Assembly: GCA_945946745.1 (NCBI GenBank)
Contig: CAMEWZ010000016.1
Span: 1 to 17,051 of the forward strand
From: an uncultured Clostridia bacterium
Lineage (GTDB): Bacteria; Bacillota; Clostridia; Oscillospirales; Oscillospiraceae
DNA: 17,051 bases
Reading direction: 5' to 3'
Part shown: in pieces, positions 6,789 through 13,124 of the stretch
How positions within the stretch are numbered: position 1 is the first letter of the stretch
Layout: the number at the start of each line of letters is the position of its first letter
Notes under the pieces: generated by a model
Databases searched by the model: none
Seen by the model: only the letters and a program-made list of their open reading frames with translations
Told to the model about the DNA's origin: nothing
Position numbers and translations under genes: made by a program

Positions 6789-8174
6789 ATGGCAAACATG
6801 ACTCTGACCAAAACCCCCATGCCGGAGCAGGATCCCAAGGTTCGTGCCCGGAATTTCAAGGAAGTCACCCTGGGCTACACCGCCGAAATGGCCGTGGAAG
6901 AAGCCAAGCGGTGCTTAAGCTGCAAAAATCCCAAGTGTGTCGAGGGCTGCCCTGTCAACGTGCGCATCCCCGAATTCATTAAGAAGGTGCAGGAGGGCGA
7001 CTTCAAGGCCGCCTACGAGATCATCACCTCCACCAACGCCCTGCCGGCCCTGTCCGGCCGTGTCTGCCCCCAGGAGACCCAGTGCGAAAGCAAGTGCGTC
7101 CGGGGCATCAAGGGCGAGCCTGTGGCCATCGGCCGTCTGGAGCGGTTCGTGGCCGACTGGTATCGGGAAAATGTCAACGCCATGCCCGAGAAAGTAGCGT
7201 CCAACGGCATTAAGGTGGCTGTGGTGGGTTCCGGCCCCGCCGGTCTGACCTGCGCCAGCGACCTGGCCAAGCGGGGCTACCAGGTCACCGTGTTCGAGGC
7301 GCTGCACACCGCTGGCGGCGTGCTGGTTTACGGCATTCCCGAGTTCCGTCTGCCCAAGGCCATCGTGGCCAATGAGGTCACCAAGCTGGAGGCCCAGGGC
7401 GTGGAAGTGATGACCAATATGGTCATTGGCCGGGTGCTCACCATCGACGAGCTGTTCGAGATGGGCTACAAGGCTGTGTTCGTTGGCTCCGGCGCCGGTC
7501 TGCCCATGTTTATGAACATCCCCGGCGAGGCGCTGAAGGGCGTAATGTCCGCCAACGAGTATCTGACCCGTACCAATCTGATGAAGGCCTACACCGAGGA
7601 GGCCGACACCCCCGTCATCCACTCCAAGGCTGTGGCCGTGGTGGGCGGCGGCAATGTGGCCATGGACGCCGCCCGTTGCGCCATGCGTTTGGGCGCGGAG
7701 CATGTGTACATCGTCTACCGCCGGGGCGAAGCGGAAATGCCCGCCCGTCTGGAGGAGCAGCACCACGCCAAGGAAGAGGGCATCGAGTTCAAGACCCTGT
7801 GCAACCCCGTGGAGATCCTGGGCGACGAGAATGGCCGCGTGTGCGGCATCAAGTGCGTCCGCATGGAGCTGGGTGAGCCGGATGCCTCCGGCCGCCGCCG
7901 TCCCATCGCCGTGGAGGGCAGCGAGTTTGTGCTGGATGTGGACACCGTGATCATGTCCCTGGGCACCAGCCCCAACCCCTTGATTCGCTCCACCACCCCC
8001 GGCCTGGACACCAACCGGAAGGGCTGTCTGATTGTGGACGAGAACGAGATGACCACCCGGGAAGGCGTGTTCGCCGGCGGCGATGCGGTCACCGGCGCTG
8101 CCACCGTCATCCTGGCCATGGGCGCGGGCAAGAAGGGCGCGCAGGCCATTGACAACTTCTTGAGCAAGCAGTAA
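6789..8174 (+). CDS. nfnB: NfnB-type large subunit (glutamate synthase beta-like, FAD/2x[4Fe-4S])
   Basis: The 461-residue protein has the N-terminal double [4Fe-4S] domain of the GltD/NfnB family, with Cys at 42, 45, 50, 54 and 93, 99, 103. A first dinucleotide fold follows (VVGSGPAGL, 146-154), then a second (VVGGGNVAMDAAR) for NAD(P)H and a closing FAD motif (GVFAGGDAVTGAATVILAMGAGKKGAQAI). Such proteins are often annotated as NADPH-dependent glutamate synthase small subunit, but no gltB-like large subunit is here, and the nfnA-like partner directly upstream argues for Nfn. The start ATG 6789 follows AAGGAGGACAGCGAA. It is transcribed with nfnA and ends at a strong terminator. Which direction the reaction runs in the cell cannot be read from sequence. 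Confidence 0.92.
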   Translation: MANMTLTKTPMPEQDPKVRARNFKEVTLGYTAEMAVEEAKRCLSCKNPKCVEGCPVNVRIPEFIKKVQEGDFKAAYEIITSTNALPALSGRVCPQETQCESKCVRGIKGEPVAIGRLERFVADWYRENVNAMPEKVASNGIKVAVVGSGPAGLTCASDLAKRGYQVTVFEALHTAGGVLVYGIPEFRLPKAIVANEVTKLEAQGVEVMTNMVIGRVLTIDELFEMGYKAVFVGSGAGLPMFMNIPGEALKGVMSANEYLTRTNLMKAYTEEADTPVIHSKAVAVVGGGNVAMDAARCAMRLGAEHVYIVYRRGEAEMPARLEEQHHAKEEGIEFKTLCNPVEILGDENGRVCGIKCVRMELGEPDASGRRRPIAVEGSEFVLDVDTVIMSLGTSPNPLIRSTTPGLDTNRKGCLIVDENEMTTREGVFAGGDAVTGAATVILAMGAGKKGAQAIDNFLSKQ

Positions 8175-8183
8175 TTCCATACC

Positions 8184-8230
8184 GAAAAAGCCAGCGTGAG
8201 AAGCGGAGAATCCCTTCTCACGCTGTTTTT
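8184..8230. terminator. Bidirectional terminator between nfnB and the convergent gene
   Basis: A 12-bp stem, CAGCGTGAGAAG (8192-8203) with 8214-8225, is followed on the plus strand by TTTTT (8226-8230). On the minus strand it is followed by GGCTTTTTC. The stop codon of the minus-strand gene overlaps the plus-strand T run. Confidence 0.88.
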
Positions 8231-8678
8231 ACCGGTAGGGAATGGTTCCCAGCAGTCTGAGAATCAAAACCCCATTCTCCCCTTCCCCGTCCGCAAGCCG
8301 CCGGAAGGCCGTCCCAAAATCCGGCGCGACGGAACGGGCGGTGAACTCCGTGAGCAGCTGCTGGCTGCGTTGAAAACTGAGCGCCAGCAGTTGGCCGTCC
8401 GTCATTCGGGGCAACGCAGTAGAGGGCCGGGACGATGGAGTCTCCCCGGATAGGATCCCCATTCCCCGCAGGGCAGCCTCGCTGGCTTGATAGGACGAAA
8501 GCAATTTCCGGCACAGTTCCCCCGCAGAGCCGGAGAGCCTGCCCGATAGCTGACGGTATAGGCCCACCTGGGCCAGAACCTCCCGCAGCAGAGGCTCGAC
8601 GCCAACAGACGCGCCCTGGGTAATGGGAGCAGTCACCCGCTGCCACACCTGACGCTCCAGGCTTCCGTTTTGTTCCAT
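8229..8678 (-). CDS. Uncharacterised helical protein, possibly a degenerate ferritin-like bundle
   Basis: The 149-residue product is read from ATG 8678, preceded by GGGGGTGA with a short A-rich spacer, a good ribosome binding site. No signal peptide or membrane segment is seen. The sequence is mostly amphipathic helix: EPLLREVLAQVGLYRQLSGRL, then LCRKLLSSYQASEAALRGMG, and after a Pro/Ser-rich loop (80-88) QLLALSFQRSQQLLTEFTA and FGTAFRRLADGEGENGVLILRLLG. This four-helix layout recalls small ferritin-like proteins of Clostridia, but the expected Glu and Glu-x-x-His metal ligands are mostly missing. If related, it may not bind iron. The gene is divergent from lexA and convergent with nfnB. I do not recognise a named family; the fold suggestion is weak. 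Confidence 0.7.
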   Translation of the reverse strand: MEQNGSLERQVWQRVTAPITQGASVGVEPLLREVLAQVGLYRQLSGRLSGSAGELCRKLLSSYQASEAALRGMGILSGETPSSRPSTALPRMTDGQLLALSFQRSQQLLTEFTARSVAPDFGTAFRRLADGEGENGVLILRLLGTIPYR

Positions 8679-8766
8679 TTTTTCACCCCCTATTCCAATA
8701 TAGCGCCCAGGCGGGATTTTTTTACCGGAAAACCGAAAAATAAATCTTTCTTTTTTCGTTCATATG

Positions 8767-8775
8767 TGCTATAAT
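8767..8775 (+). promoter_or_regulatory. Extended -10 promoter for lexA
   Basis: TGCTATAAT (8767-8775) is a perfect extended -10, about 30 bp before the lexA start. The -35 at 17 bp (TTTCTT, 8747-8752) is poor, which the extended -10 could compensate. Confidence 0.7.
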
Positions 8776-8805
8776 CAGAAAAAAGAAAAATGAGGAGGAA
8801 CGAAT

Positions 8806-9381
8806 ATGCCAAGAAGCAGTAACAAAGCGGAGCTGATAATGGATTATGTAAACCAATTTATCCAGGAAAATGGCTACTCCCCCTCGGTGCGGGAGATCGG
8901 CGCGGCGGTGGGCCTCCGCTCCACGGCCTCCGTCAGCTATCACCTGCAAGCCCTTCAAGACAAGGGCCTGCTGCAAGCCCCACAGGCGAAGGGGCGCAAG
9001 CGGGCCTTGGTCACCGGCGCCCGGCCCGGGCAGATTCCCGTGGTGGGCGTGGTGACGGCGGGATTGCCCATTCTGGCGGTGGAAAACCAGGAGGGCACCA
9101 TGCCCTGGCACGAGTCCGGCTGCTTTGCCCTCCGGGTTCGGGGTGACAGCATGGTGAACGCCGGCATTTTGGACGGCGACAAGGTGGTGGTTCGCCCCCA
9201 GTCCACGGCGGACAACGGGCAGATCGTGGTGGCCCGGATCGAGGACGAGGCCACCGTGAAGCGGCTCCTGCGGAAAAACGGAGAAATCTGGCTGATGCCG
9301 GAAAACGAAAATTACGCCCCCATTGACGGCACCCACGCGGAGATCATCGGCATCGTCAAGGGCGTGGTGCGGGAATATTAA
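8806..9381 (+). CDS. lexA: SOS repressor LexA
   Basis: LexA represses DNA-damage genes and cleaves itself when bound to RecA filaments. The 191-residue protein has the N-terminal winged helix (SPSVREIGAAVGLRSTASVSYHLQALQDKGLL, about 25-56) and the self-cleavage site Ala85-Gly86 in VVTAGLPILA. The catalytic dyad is Ser115 (RGDSM) and Lys152 (EATVKRL). The length is slightly below the usual ~200-205. The start ATG 8806 follows GAGGAGGAACGAAT. No convincing LexA box of the Firmicute type (GAAC-N4-GTTC) is seen in its promoter. It is divergent from the helical protein gene. No separate terminator follows; the family B repeat starts 3 bp after the stop and its hairpins could serve. Confidence 0.96.
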   Translation: MPRSSNKAELIMDYVNQFIQENGYSPSVREIGAAVGLRSTASVSYHLQALQDKGLLQAPQAKGRKRALVTGARPGQIPVVGVVTAGLPILAVENQEGTMPWHESGCFALRVRGDSMVNAGILDGDKVVVRPQSTADNGQIVVARIEDEATVKRLLRKNGEIWLMPENENYAPIDGTHAEIIGIVKGVVREY

Positions 9382-9384
9382 AAA

Positions 9385-9613
9385 ATGTGCTTATCGGCTT
9401 TCGTCAGCTGCATGGTTCTTTATCTGACGAAGCAACACCCCTGTAGGGCGGCTTGCCCGCAAGCCGCCGCCATATTTCGAACCGTGTTCCGCCGCCCCGC
9501 CGTAAAGTGCACGATATGAATTCTGTGTCGCAGGCGGCTTGAAGGCAAGCCGCCCTACGGTGGGTGTTCGTCAGCAATATCGTCCTATTGCGGAGGAAAG
9601 CGGATATGCACAT
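9385..9613 (-). repeat. Dispersed palindromic element, family B copy 2
   Basis: This 229 bp element is homologous to 1363-1570 but inverted. Its terminal inverted repeats match in 15 of 17 bases: TGTGCATATCCGCTTTC (reverse complement of 9596-9612) and TGTGCTTATCGGCTTTC (9386-9402). Inside are two strong GC hairpins built from GGCGGCTTG/CAAGCCGCC arms (9447-9468 and 9533-9554), themselves in inverted orientation. The element is therefore a long palindrome. CATTTTTT-like sequence flanks both ends. It encodes no protein. It fits a non-autonomous miniature element. Confidence 0.75.
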
Positions 9614-9646
9614 GAAAAAATGTCCTCCCGCTGCGAAAAAAAGTGC

Positions 9647-9675
9647 TTGACAAATGGACATAGATGGTGTATAAC
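9647..9675 (+). promoter_or_regulatory. Sigma-A promoter of the T-box/ABC transporter operon
   Basis: A perfect TTGACA (9647-9652) and TATAAC (9670-9675) are spaced by 17 bp. This places the transcript start near 9682, just upstream of the T-box stem I. Confidence 0.85.
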
Positions 9676-9681
9676 TAGCAT

Positions 9682-9959
9682 AACTTCATAAACAAACCAA
9701 CGAAGCGGAAGTAAAGCTGCAAGCGCATCCACAGAGAGTTTCGCATAGCTGAGAGCGGAGCGAAGAGCGGGGCAGCAAATGGGCCGCCGAGGGCAGAGGG
9801 AAATGGTGATCCAGAGTATCTTCTGACGCAGTGCCAGCGTTATCGGGCAGACGGTGTGTTGGCATCGTGCGGAGGCGGTCGTTTGATACGGCAAACAAGG
9901 TGGTACCGCAGAATTTGTAGATTCTGTCCTTGTTCCCTTAGGGGAGCAAGGACTTTTTT
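9682..9959 (+). ncRNA. T-box leader, probable tRNA-Trp sensor (UGG specifier)
   Basis: The leader has all key T-box parts. Stem I has lower pairs GCGG (9705-9708) with CCGC (9784-9787), then a 7x7 internal specifier loop. Its 5' side, AAGTAAA (9709-9715), contains the AGUA box and its 3' side is AAATGGG (9777-9783). Above this GCTGC (9716-9720) pairs with GCAGC (9772-9776). AGAGAG and GCTGAGAG distal motifs follow. The T-box sequence AAGGTGGTACCGC (9897-9909) lies before the terminator. AACAAGG can pair with CCTTGTT (9928-9934) as antiterminator, in competition with the terminator stem. The specifier reads UGG (9780-9782), Trp, by loop position; the overlapping AUG (Met) is the main alternative. 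Uncharged tRNA would favour readthrough into the ABC genes. Confidence 0.9.
9926..9959 (+). terminator. T-box-controlled terminator
   Basis: The stem is GTCCTTG..CCC (9926-9937) with GGG..CAAGGAC (9941-9953) around a short loop, followed by TTTTTT (9954-9959). Its 5' arm is shared with the antiterminator, as in T-box switches. Confidence 0.92.
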
Positions 9960-9982
9960 CATTTCCGAAAGGAGCGAGGATT

Positions 9983-10015
9983 ATGAAACAGAAATTACCG
10001 GGGAAACGATGGTGA
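9983..10015 (+). CDS. Putative 10-residue leader peptide ending in Trp
   Basis: The tiny frame MKQKLPGKRW-stop lies 23 nt after the T-box terminator. It has an excellent ribosome binding site (AAAGGAG, 8 nt spacing). Its only Trp codon is the last sense codon. A second small frame of 19 codons (10009-10068) starts inside its end (ATGG-TGA overlap) and stops 17 nt before the binding-protein start codon. Whether either is translated is unknown. A leader or translational-coupling role is inference. Confidence 0.35.
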   Translation: MKQKLPGKRW

Positions 10016-10085
10016 CAAAACAAGTACCCACATCCATGAAAACATCACCAACCATTCCCATATACTGATTAAAGGAGTTTTGATT

Positions 10086-11084
10086 ATGAAAAAGATGCTT
10101 TCTCTGGTTCTCTGCTTGACCATGATCGCCGCCCTGTTTGCTGGGTGCGCTTCTTCCTCTGCCCCCAAAACCACCGCGCCCGCCGAAGAAACAAAGGTGT
10201 TCAACGTCGCCATTGTCCAGCAGCTGGATCACACCTCTTTGGACGAGATCCGCACCGCCGCCGCGGCGCAGCTCCAGGCCATTGCCGCTGAAAAGGGCGT
10301 TACGGTCAATGTGAGCGAGTATCACGGCCAGAATGACCCCACCGTTCTGGGTCAGATCGGCGCCCAGGTGGTGGGCGACAAGGTGGATATGATTATCCCC
10401 ATTGCCACCCTGGCAGCCCAGACCATGGTCACCGCCGCAGAGGGAACCAACATTCCCATTGTCTACGCCGCCATTTCGGATCCCGAGGCCGCCGGTCTTA
10501 CCGGCCTGCCCACCGTCACCGGCACCTCCGACGCGCTGAATACCCCCTTCATTCTGGATATGATGCTTGCCGCCCAGCCCGAAATCCAGACCGTGGGTCT
10601 GCTGTATTCAAAATCCGAGGTCAACTCCGCTACCCCCATTGCCGAGGCCAAGGCTTTCCTGGATGCCAAGGGCATCGCCTATCTGGAAAAAGGCGGCAAC
10701 ACCACCGATGAGATTACCGCCGCCGCCAACAGCCTGGTGGGCCGGGTAGACGCGGTGTTCACCCCCACCGATAACGTGGTCATGGCGGCAGAAGCAGCCG
10801 TTGCGGATATTCTGAACAAGGCCGGTATCCCCCACTACGCAGGCGCGGACTCCTTCGTGCAGACCGGCGCCTTCGCCACCTGCGGTGTCAACTACACCGA
10901 GCTTGGTGCCAAGACCGCTGACATGGCCATGGACATCCTGCTGGGCGGTGATGTTCCCGAATTCCAGAAGATGGATGGCGGCATTATCACCGTCAACACC
11001 GATACCGCCGCAGCCGTGAATGTGGACTACAGTGTATTTGCTACCATGGCCAACACCGTTGTGGAAGTCAAGACCGAAGAATAA
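10086..11084 (+). CDS. trpX: ABC importer substrate-binding lipoprotein, TrpX-type
   Basis: The 332-residue product has a lipoprotein signal peptide (MKKMLSLVLCLTMIAALFAGC, lipobox Cys21) and an Ala/Thr/Pro-rich linker. The rest is a two-lobed binding protein of the ABC_sub_bind family (FNVAIVQQLDHTSLDEIRTA; IPIVYAAISDPEAAGL; GLLYSKSEVNS; DAVFTPTDNVV). It would capture the substrate outside the membrane for the permease and ATPase encoded downstream. Predicted Firmicute TrpXYZ tryptophan importers have this family and Trp T-box control, which matches the leader here. The start is ATG 10086, with AAAGGAG 8 nt upstream; an in-frame TTG at 10080 is badly placed. Substrate specificity is inferred from the T-box, not from binding-site residues. 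Confidence 0.9.
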   Translation: MKKMLSLVLCLTMIAALFAGCASSSAPKTTAPAEETKVFNVAIVQQLDHTSLDEIRTAAAAQLQAIAAEKGVTVNVSEYHGQNDPTVLGQIGAQVVGDKVDMIIPIATLAAQTMVTAAEGTNIPIVYAAISDPEAAGLTGLPTVTGTSDALNTPFILDMMLAAQPEIQTVGLLYSKSEVNSATPIAEAKAFLDAKGIAYLEKGGNTTDEITAAANSLVGRVDAVFTPTDNVVMAAEAAVADILNKAGIPHYAGADSFVQTGAFATCGVNYTELGAKTADMAMDILLGGDVPEFQKMDGGIITVNTDTAAAVNVDYSVFATMANTVVEVKTEE

Positions 11085-11107
11085 GCACACCATATCGTCA
11101 CCCAAAC

Positions 11108-11129
11108 GGGAGGGGCCGCGGCCCCTCCC
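11108..11129. repeat. Perfect 22-bp GC palindrome after trpX
   Basis: GGGAGGGGCCG is followed directly by its exact reverse complement, 23 bp after the trpX stop. There is no immediate T run, so it is a poor terminator. It could protect the 3' end of a trpX mRNA or cause partial termination. Confidence 0.7.
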
Positions 11130-11157
11130 AACCATGCTGTTTTCATACTGATATTCC

Positions 11158-11306
11158 ATAAAAAACTTAAATTCGCAAGAATGAAAGTTTTTTATAGGAA
11201 GATCATAATGAGACGGGATTCTATGATTTTCTATCTCGAAAATCATAGAATCGACAACGCCGTTAGGCGGTGTCTATCTGATAAAACCAAATGGTTTTAT
11301 CAGATA
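11158..11306 (+). other. Structured intercistronic region with an AT hairpin and three abutting hairpins
   Basis: A first inverted repeat (11158-11168 with 11185-11195, 11 bp perfect, 16-nt loop) is followed by three hairpins with no base between them. These are 11217-11231/11238-11252 (15 bp perfect, 6-nt loop), 11253-11261/11266-11274 (8 of 9 bp, loop GTTA) and 11275-11288/11293-11306 (14 bp perfect, loop AAAT). The block is AT-richer than the flanking genes. It ends 10 nt before the ribosome binding site of the permease. It may set the binding-protein to permease ratio, or be a small inserted palindromic element. Confidence 0.75.
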
Positions 11307-11330
11307 ATAGTATTACAAGGAGGAGCAACC

Positions 11331-12224
11331 GTGATCTCATCAGCCGTTATTATGAGCGCCCTGGAATTGGGGTGCATTTACGCATTGGTGGCGCTGGCAC
11401 TGTTTCTGAGCTTTCGGGTTTTGAACATCGCCGATATGACCACCGACGGCGCCTTTACCCTGGGCTGCGCCGTATCCGCGACCCTGGCGGTGGCCGGGCA
11501 CCCGGTGCTGGCGCTGCCGGCCGCCATGCTGGCGGGAGCCTGCGCCGGATTTGTCACGTCTGGGCTGCAAACCAAGCTGGGCATCCCTTCCATTCTCGCG
11601 GGCATCATCACCAACACGGGACTGTATACCGTGAATTTGGCAGTGATGGGCTTTTCCTCCAATGTGAACATGATGAAGGCGAAAACCATCTTTGCCATGC
11701 TTCAGCCGGGACTGGGCGGCGCGTATAAACTGCTGCCCGTGGCGCTGATTACCCTCACCGCCGCTGTGCTGCTGGTGGTGTTTCTGAAGACCCGGCTGGG
11801 ACTGTCCATCCGGGCCACCGGCGACAATCCTGATATGGTGCGGGCCTCCTCCATCAACACGGGCTTTACCATCACCGTGGGCCTGTGCCTGTCCAACGCC
11901 CTCACCGCCCTGTCCGGCGCGGTGCTGGCTCAGTACCAGAAAACCGCCGACATCAATCTGGGCACCGGCATGGTCATCATCGGCCTGGCGTCTTTAATCA
12001 TCGGCGAGACGCTGATGCCCAAGGGGAAGCTGTGGAGCAAGGCGCTGGGCGCGGTGCTTGGCTCCGTGCTGTACCGCTTTATCATTGCCATTGCCCTGCG
12101 GCTGGATCTACCCAGTGAATGCTTGAAGCTGATCTCTGCCGTCATTGTGGCGCTGGCCATCGGCCTGCCCGCAATCAAAAGCGCCTTAAAGCCTGCCACC
12201 AAGGGAGGAAACGCCAAATGCTGA
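11331..12224 (+). CDS. trpY: ABC importer permease, TrpY-type (GTG start)
   Basis: This is the membrane subunit of the importer. The 297 residues are very hydrophobic, with about eight or nine predicted helices, and belong to the branched-chain-amino-acid-type permease family (BPD_transp_2). Recognisable parts are LSFRVLNIADMTTDGAFTLG near the N-terminus and LGLSIRATGDNPDMVRASSIN, the cytoplasmic loop that contacts the ATPase. I chose GTG 11331 because AAGGAGG ends 7 nt upstream and the protein then begins directly with the first helix. The frame stays open upstream through the hairpin region (ATGs at 11181 and 11208), but those starts would add a charged, unconserved-looking extension. It overlaps the ATPase gene by 7 nt, which suggests translational coupling. 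Confidence 0.92.
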   Translation: MISSAVIMSALELGCIYALVALALFLSFRVLNIADMTTDGAFTLGCAVSATLAVAGHPVLALPAAMLAGACAGFVTSGLQTKLGIPSILAGIITNTGLYTVNLAVMGFSSNVNMMKAKTIFAMLQPGLGGAYKLLPVALITLTAAVLLVVFLKTRLGLSIRATGDNPDMVRASSINTGFTITVGLCLSNALTALSGAVLAQYQKTADINLGTGMVIIGLASLIIGETLMPKGKLWSKALGAVLGSVLYRFIIAIALRLDLPSECLKLISAVIVALAIGLPAIKSALKPATKGGNAKC

Positions 12225-13018
12225 AAATCCACAACATCTCCAAAACCTTCAATCCCGGCACCGTCAACGAGAAGAAGGCCTTGTCGAATTTGAATCTGGA
12301 GCTGGCCAAAGGGGATTTTGTCACCATACTCGGCTCCAACGGCGCGGGAAAATCCACCTTGTTCAACGCCATCGCCGGCTCCTTCGTGGTGGACGGCGGC
12401 AGCATTGTGCTGGACGGGCAGAATATCACCAACCTTCCCGATTACAAGCGCAGCAAATTCATCGGGCGGCTGTTCCAGGATCCGCTGAAGGGCACCGCCC
12501 CCAATATGACCATCGAGGAAAACCTGGCCCTGGCTTACATGCGGGCCTCCCGGGGCACCTCCCCCTTCTCCATGGTTTCCAGCCGGGATCGGAAGGAATT
12601 TCGGGAGAAGCTGGCTATGCTGGATTTGGGACTGGAGGATCGGATGAACCATCCCGTGGGTCTGCTTTCCGGCGGCCAAAGGCAGGCGCTGACGCTGCTG
12701 ATGGCCACGCTGGTCACGCCCAAGCTGCTGCTGCTGGATGAGCACACCGCAGCCCTGGATCCTGCCACCGCGGAAAAGGTGCTGGCGCTGACCAAGAAAA
12801 TTGTGGCAGAAAACGCCATCACCTGCCTGATGATTACCCACAACATTCCCTCCGCCCTGGCTCTGGGCAACCGAACCATTATGATGAAGGACGGCTCCAT
12901 TGTAATGGAGCTGGCGGGAGAAAAACGGGCCGCCATGACCACGGAGGATCTGCTCCGGGCCTTCCACGCCCAGGGTGTGGAAAATGACCGAATTTTGTTC
13001 AGCGCGGAGATGAAGTAA
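12218..13018 (+). CDS. trpZ: ABC importer ATP-binding subunit, TrpZ-type
   Basis: The 266-residue ATPase has Walker A GSNGAGKST (39-47), signature LSGGQRQA, Walker B LLLLDEHTAALD and a switch His in MITHN. It powers import through the upstream permease. The start ATG 12218 lies in ATGCTGA, overlapping the permease stop, with AAGGGAGGAAA upstream; an earlier in-frame start at 12119 would run inside the permease gene and lacks support. It is the last gene of the T-box operon. Downstream is a hairpin shared with the convergent spoIIE gene, which has only a weak T run in this direction. Confidence 0.95.
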   Translation: MLKIHNISKTFNPGTVNEKKALSNLNLELAKGDFVTILGSNGAGKSTLFNAIAGSFVVDGGSIVLDGQNITNLPDYKRSKFIGRLFQDPLKGTAPNMTIEENLALAYMRASRGTSPFSMVSSRDRKEFREKLAMLDLGLEDRMNHPVGLLSGGQRQALTLLMATLVTPKLLLLDEHTAALDPATAEKVLALTKKIVAENAITCLMITHNIPSALALGNRTIMMKDGSIVMELAGEKRAAMTTEDLLRAFHAQGVENDRILFSAEMK

Positions 13019-13055
13019 AAAAAAGTGGGAGAAGCCGAAACCGGGTTTCTCCCAC
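13017..13055 (-). terminator. Terminator of spoIIE, shared hairpin with trpZ end
   Basis: The stem pairs GTGGGAGAA (13025-13033) with 13047-13055. On the minus strand it runs into eight T (plus-strand A run 13017-13024), a strong terminator for spoIIE. On the plus strand the following ATGTTGTGATTTT is weak, so trpZ termination there is less sure. Confidence 0.85.
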
Positions 13056-13124
13056 ATGTTGTGATTTTCTGCATTTTTTACATCCTACATCTAGTGTTTC
13101 GACAGCTTTTTTACGTTCAAAATG

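Noticed and set aside
6789..8174. Calling the nfnB-like gene gltD (glutamate synthase small subunit)
   Set aside because: No gltB-like large subunit is present and the NfnA-like [2Fe-2S] flavoprotein is its direct operon partner.
6915..8180. A 421-residue minus-strand frame opposite nfnB
   Set aside because: Composition is Gly/His/Ala-rich and no motif is recognisable; nfnB on the plus strand is certain.
8757..8768. GTTCATATGTGC as a LexA box in the lexA promoter
   Set aside because: It resembles GAACATATGTTC in 9 of 12 bases, but the outer halves are not symmetric and the key GAAC half is missing.
9441..9560. CRISPR-like array from repeated GGCGGCTTG/CAAGCCGCC units
   Set aside because: There are only two units, in inverted orientation, within a palindromic element; there are no regular spacers and no cas genes.
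11181..11330. Treating 11181 or 11208 as the real permease start
   Set aside because: The GTG at 11331 has a far better ribosome binding site and leads straight into the first membrane helix; the extension is encoded by hairpins.
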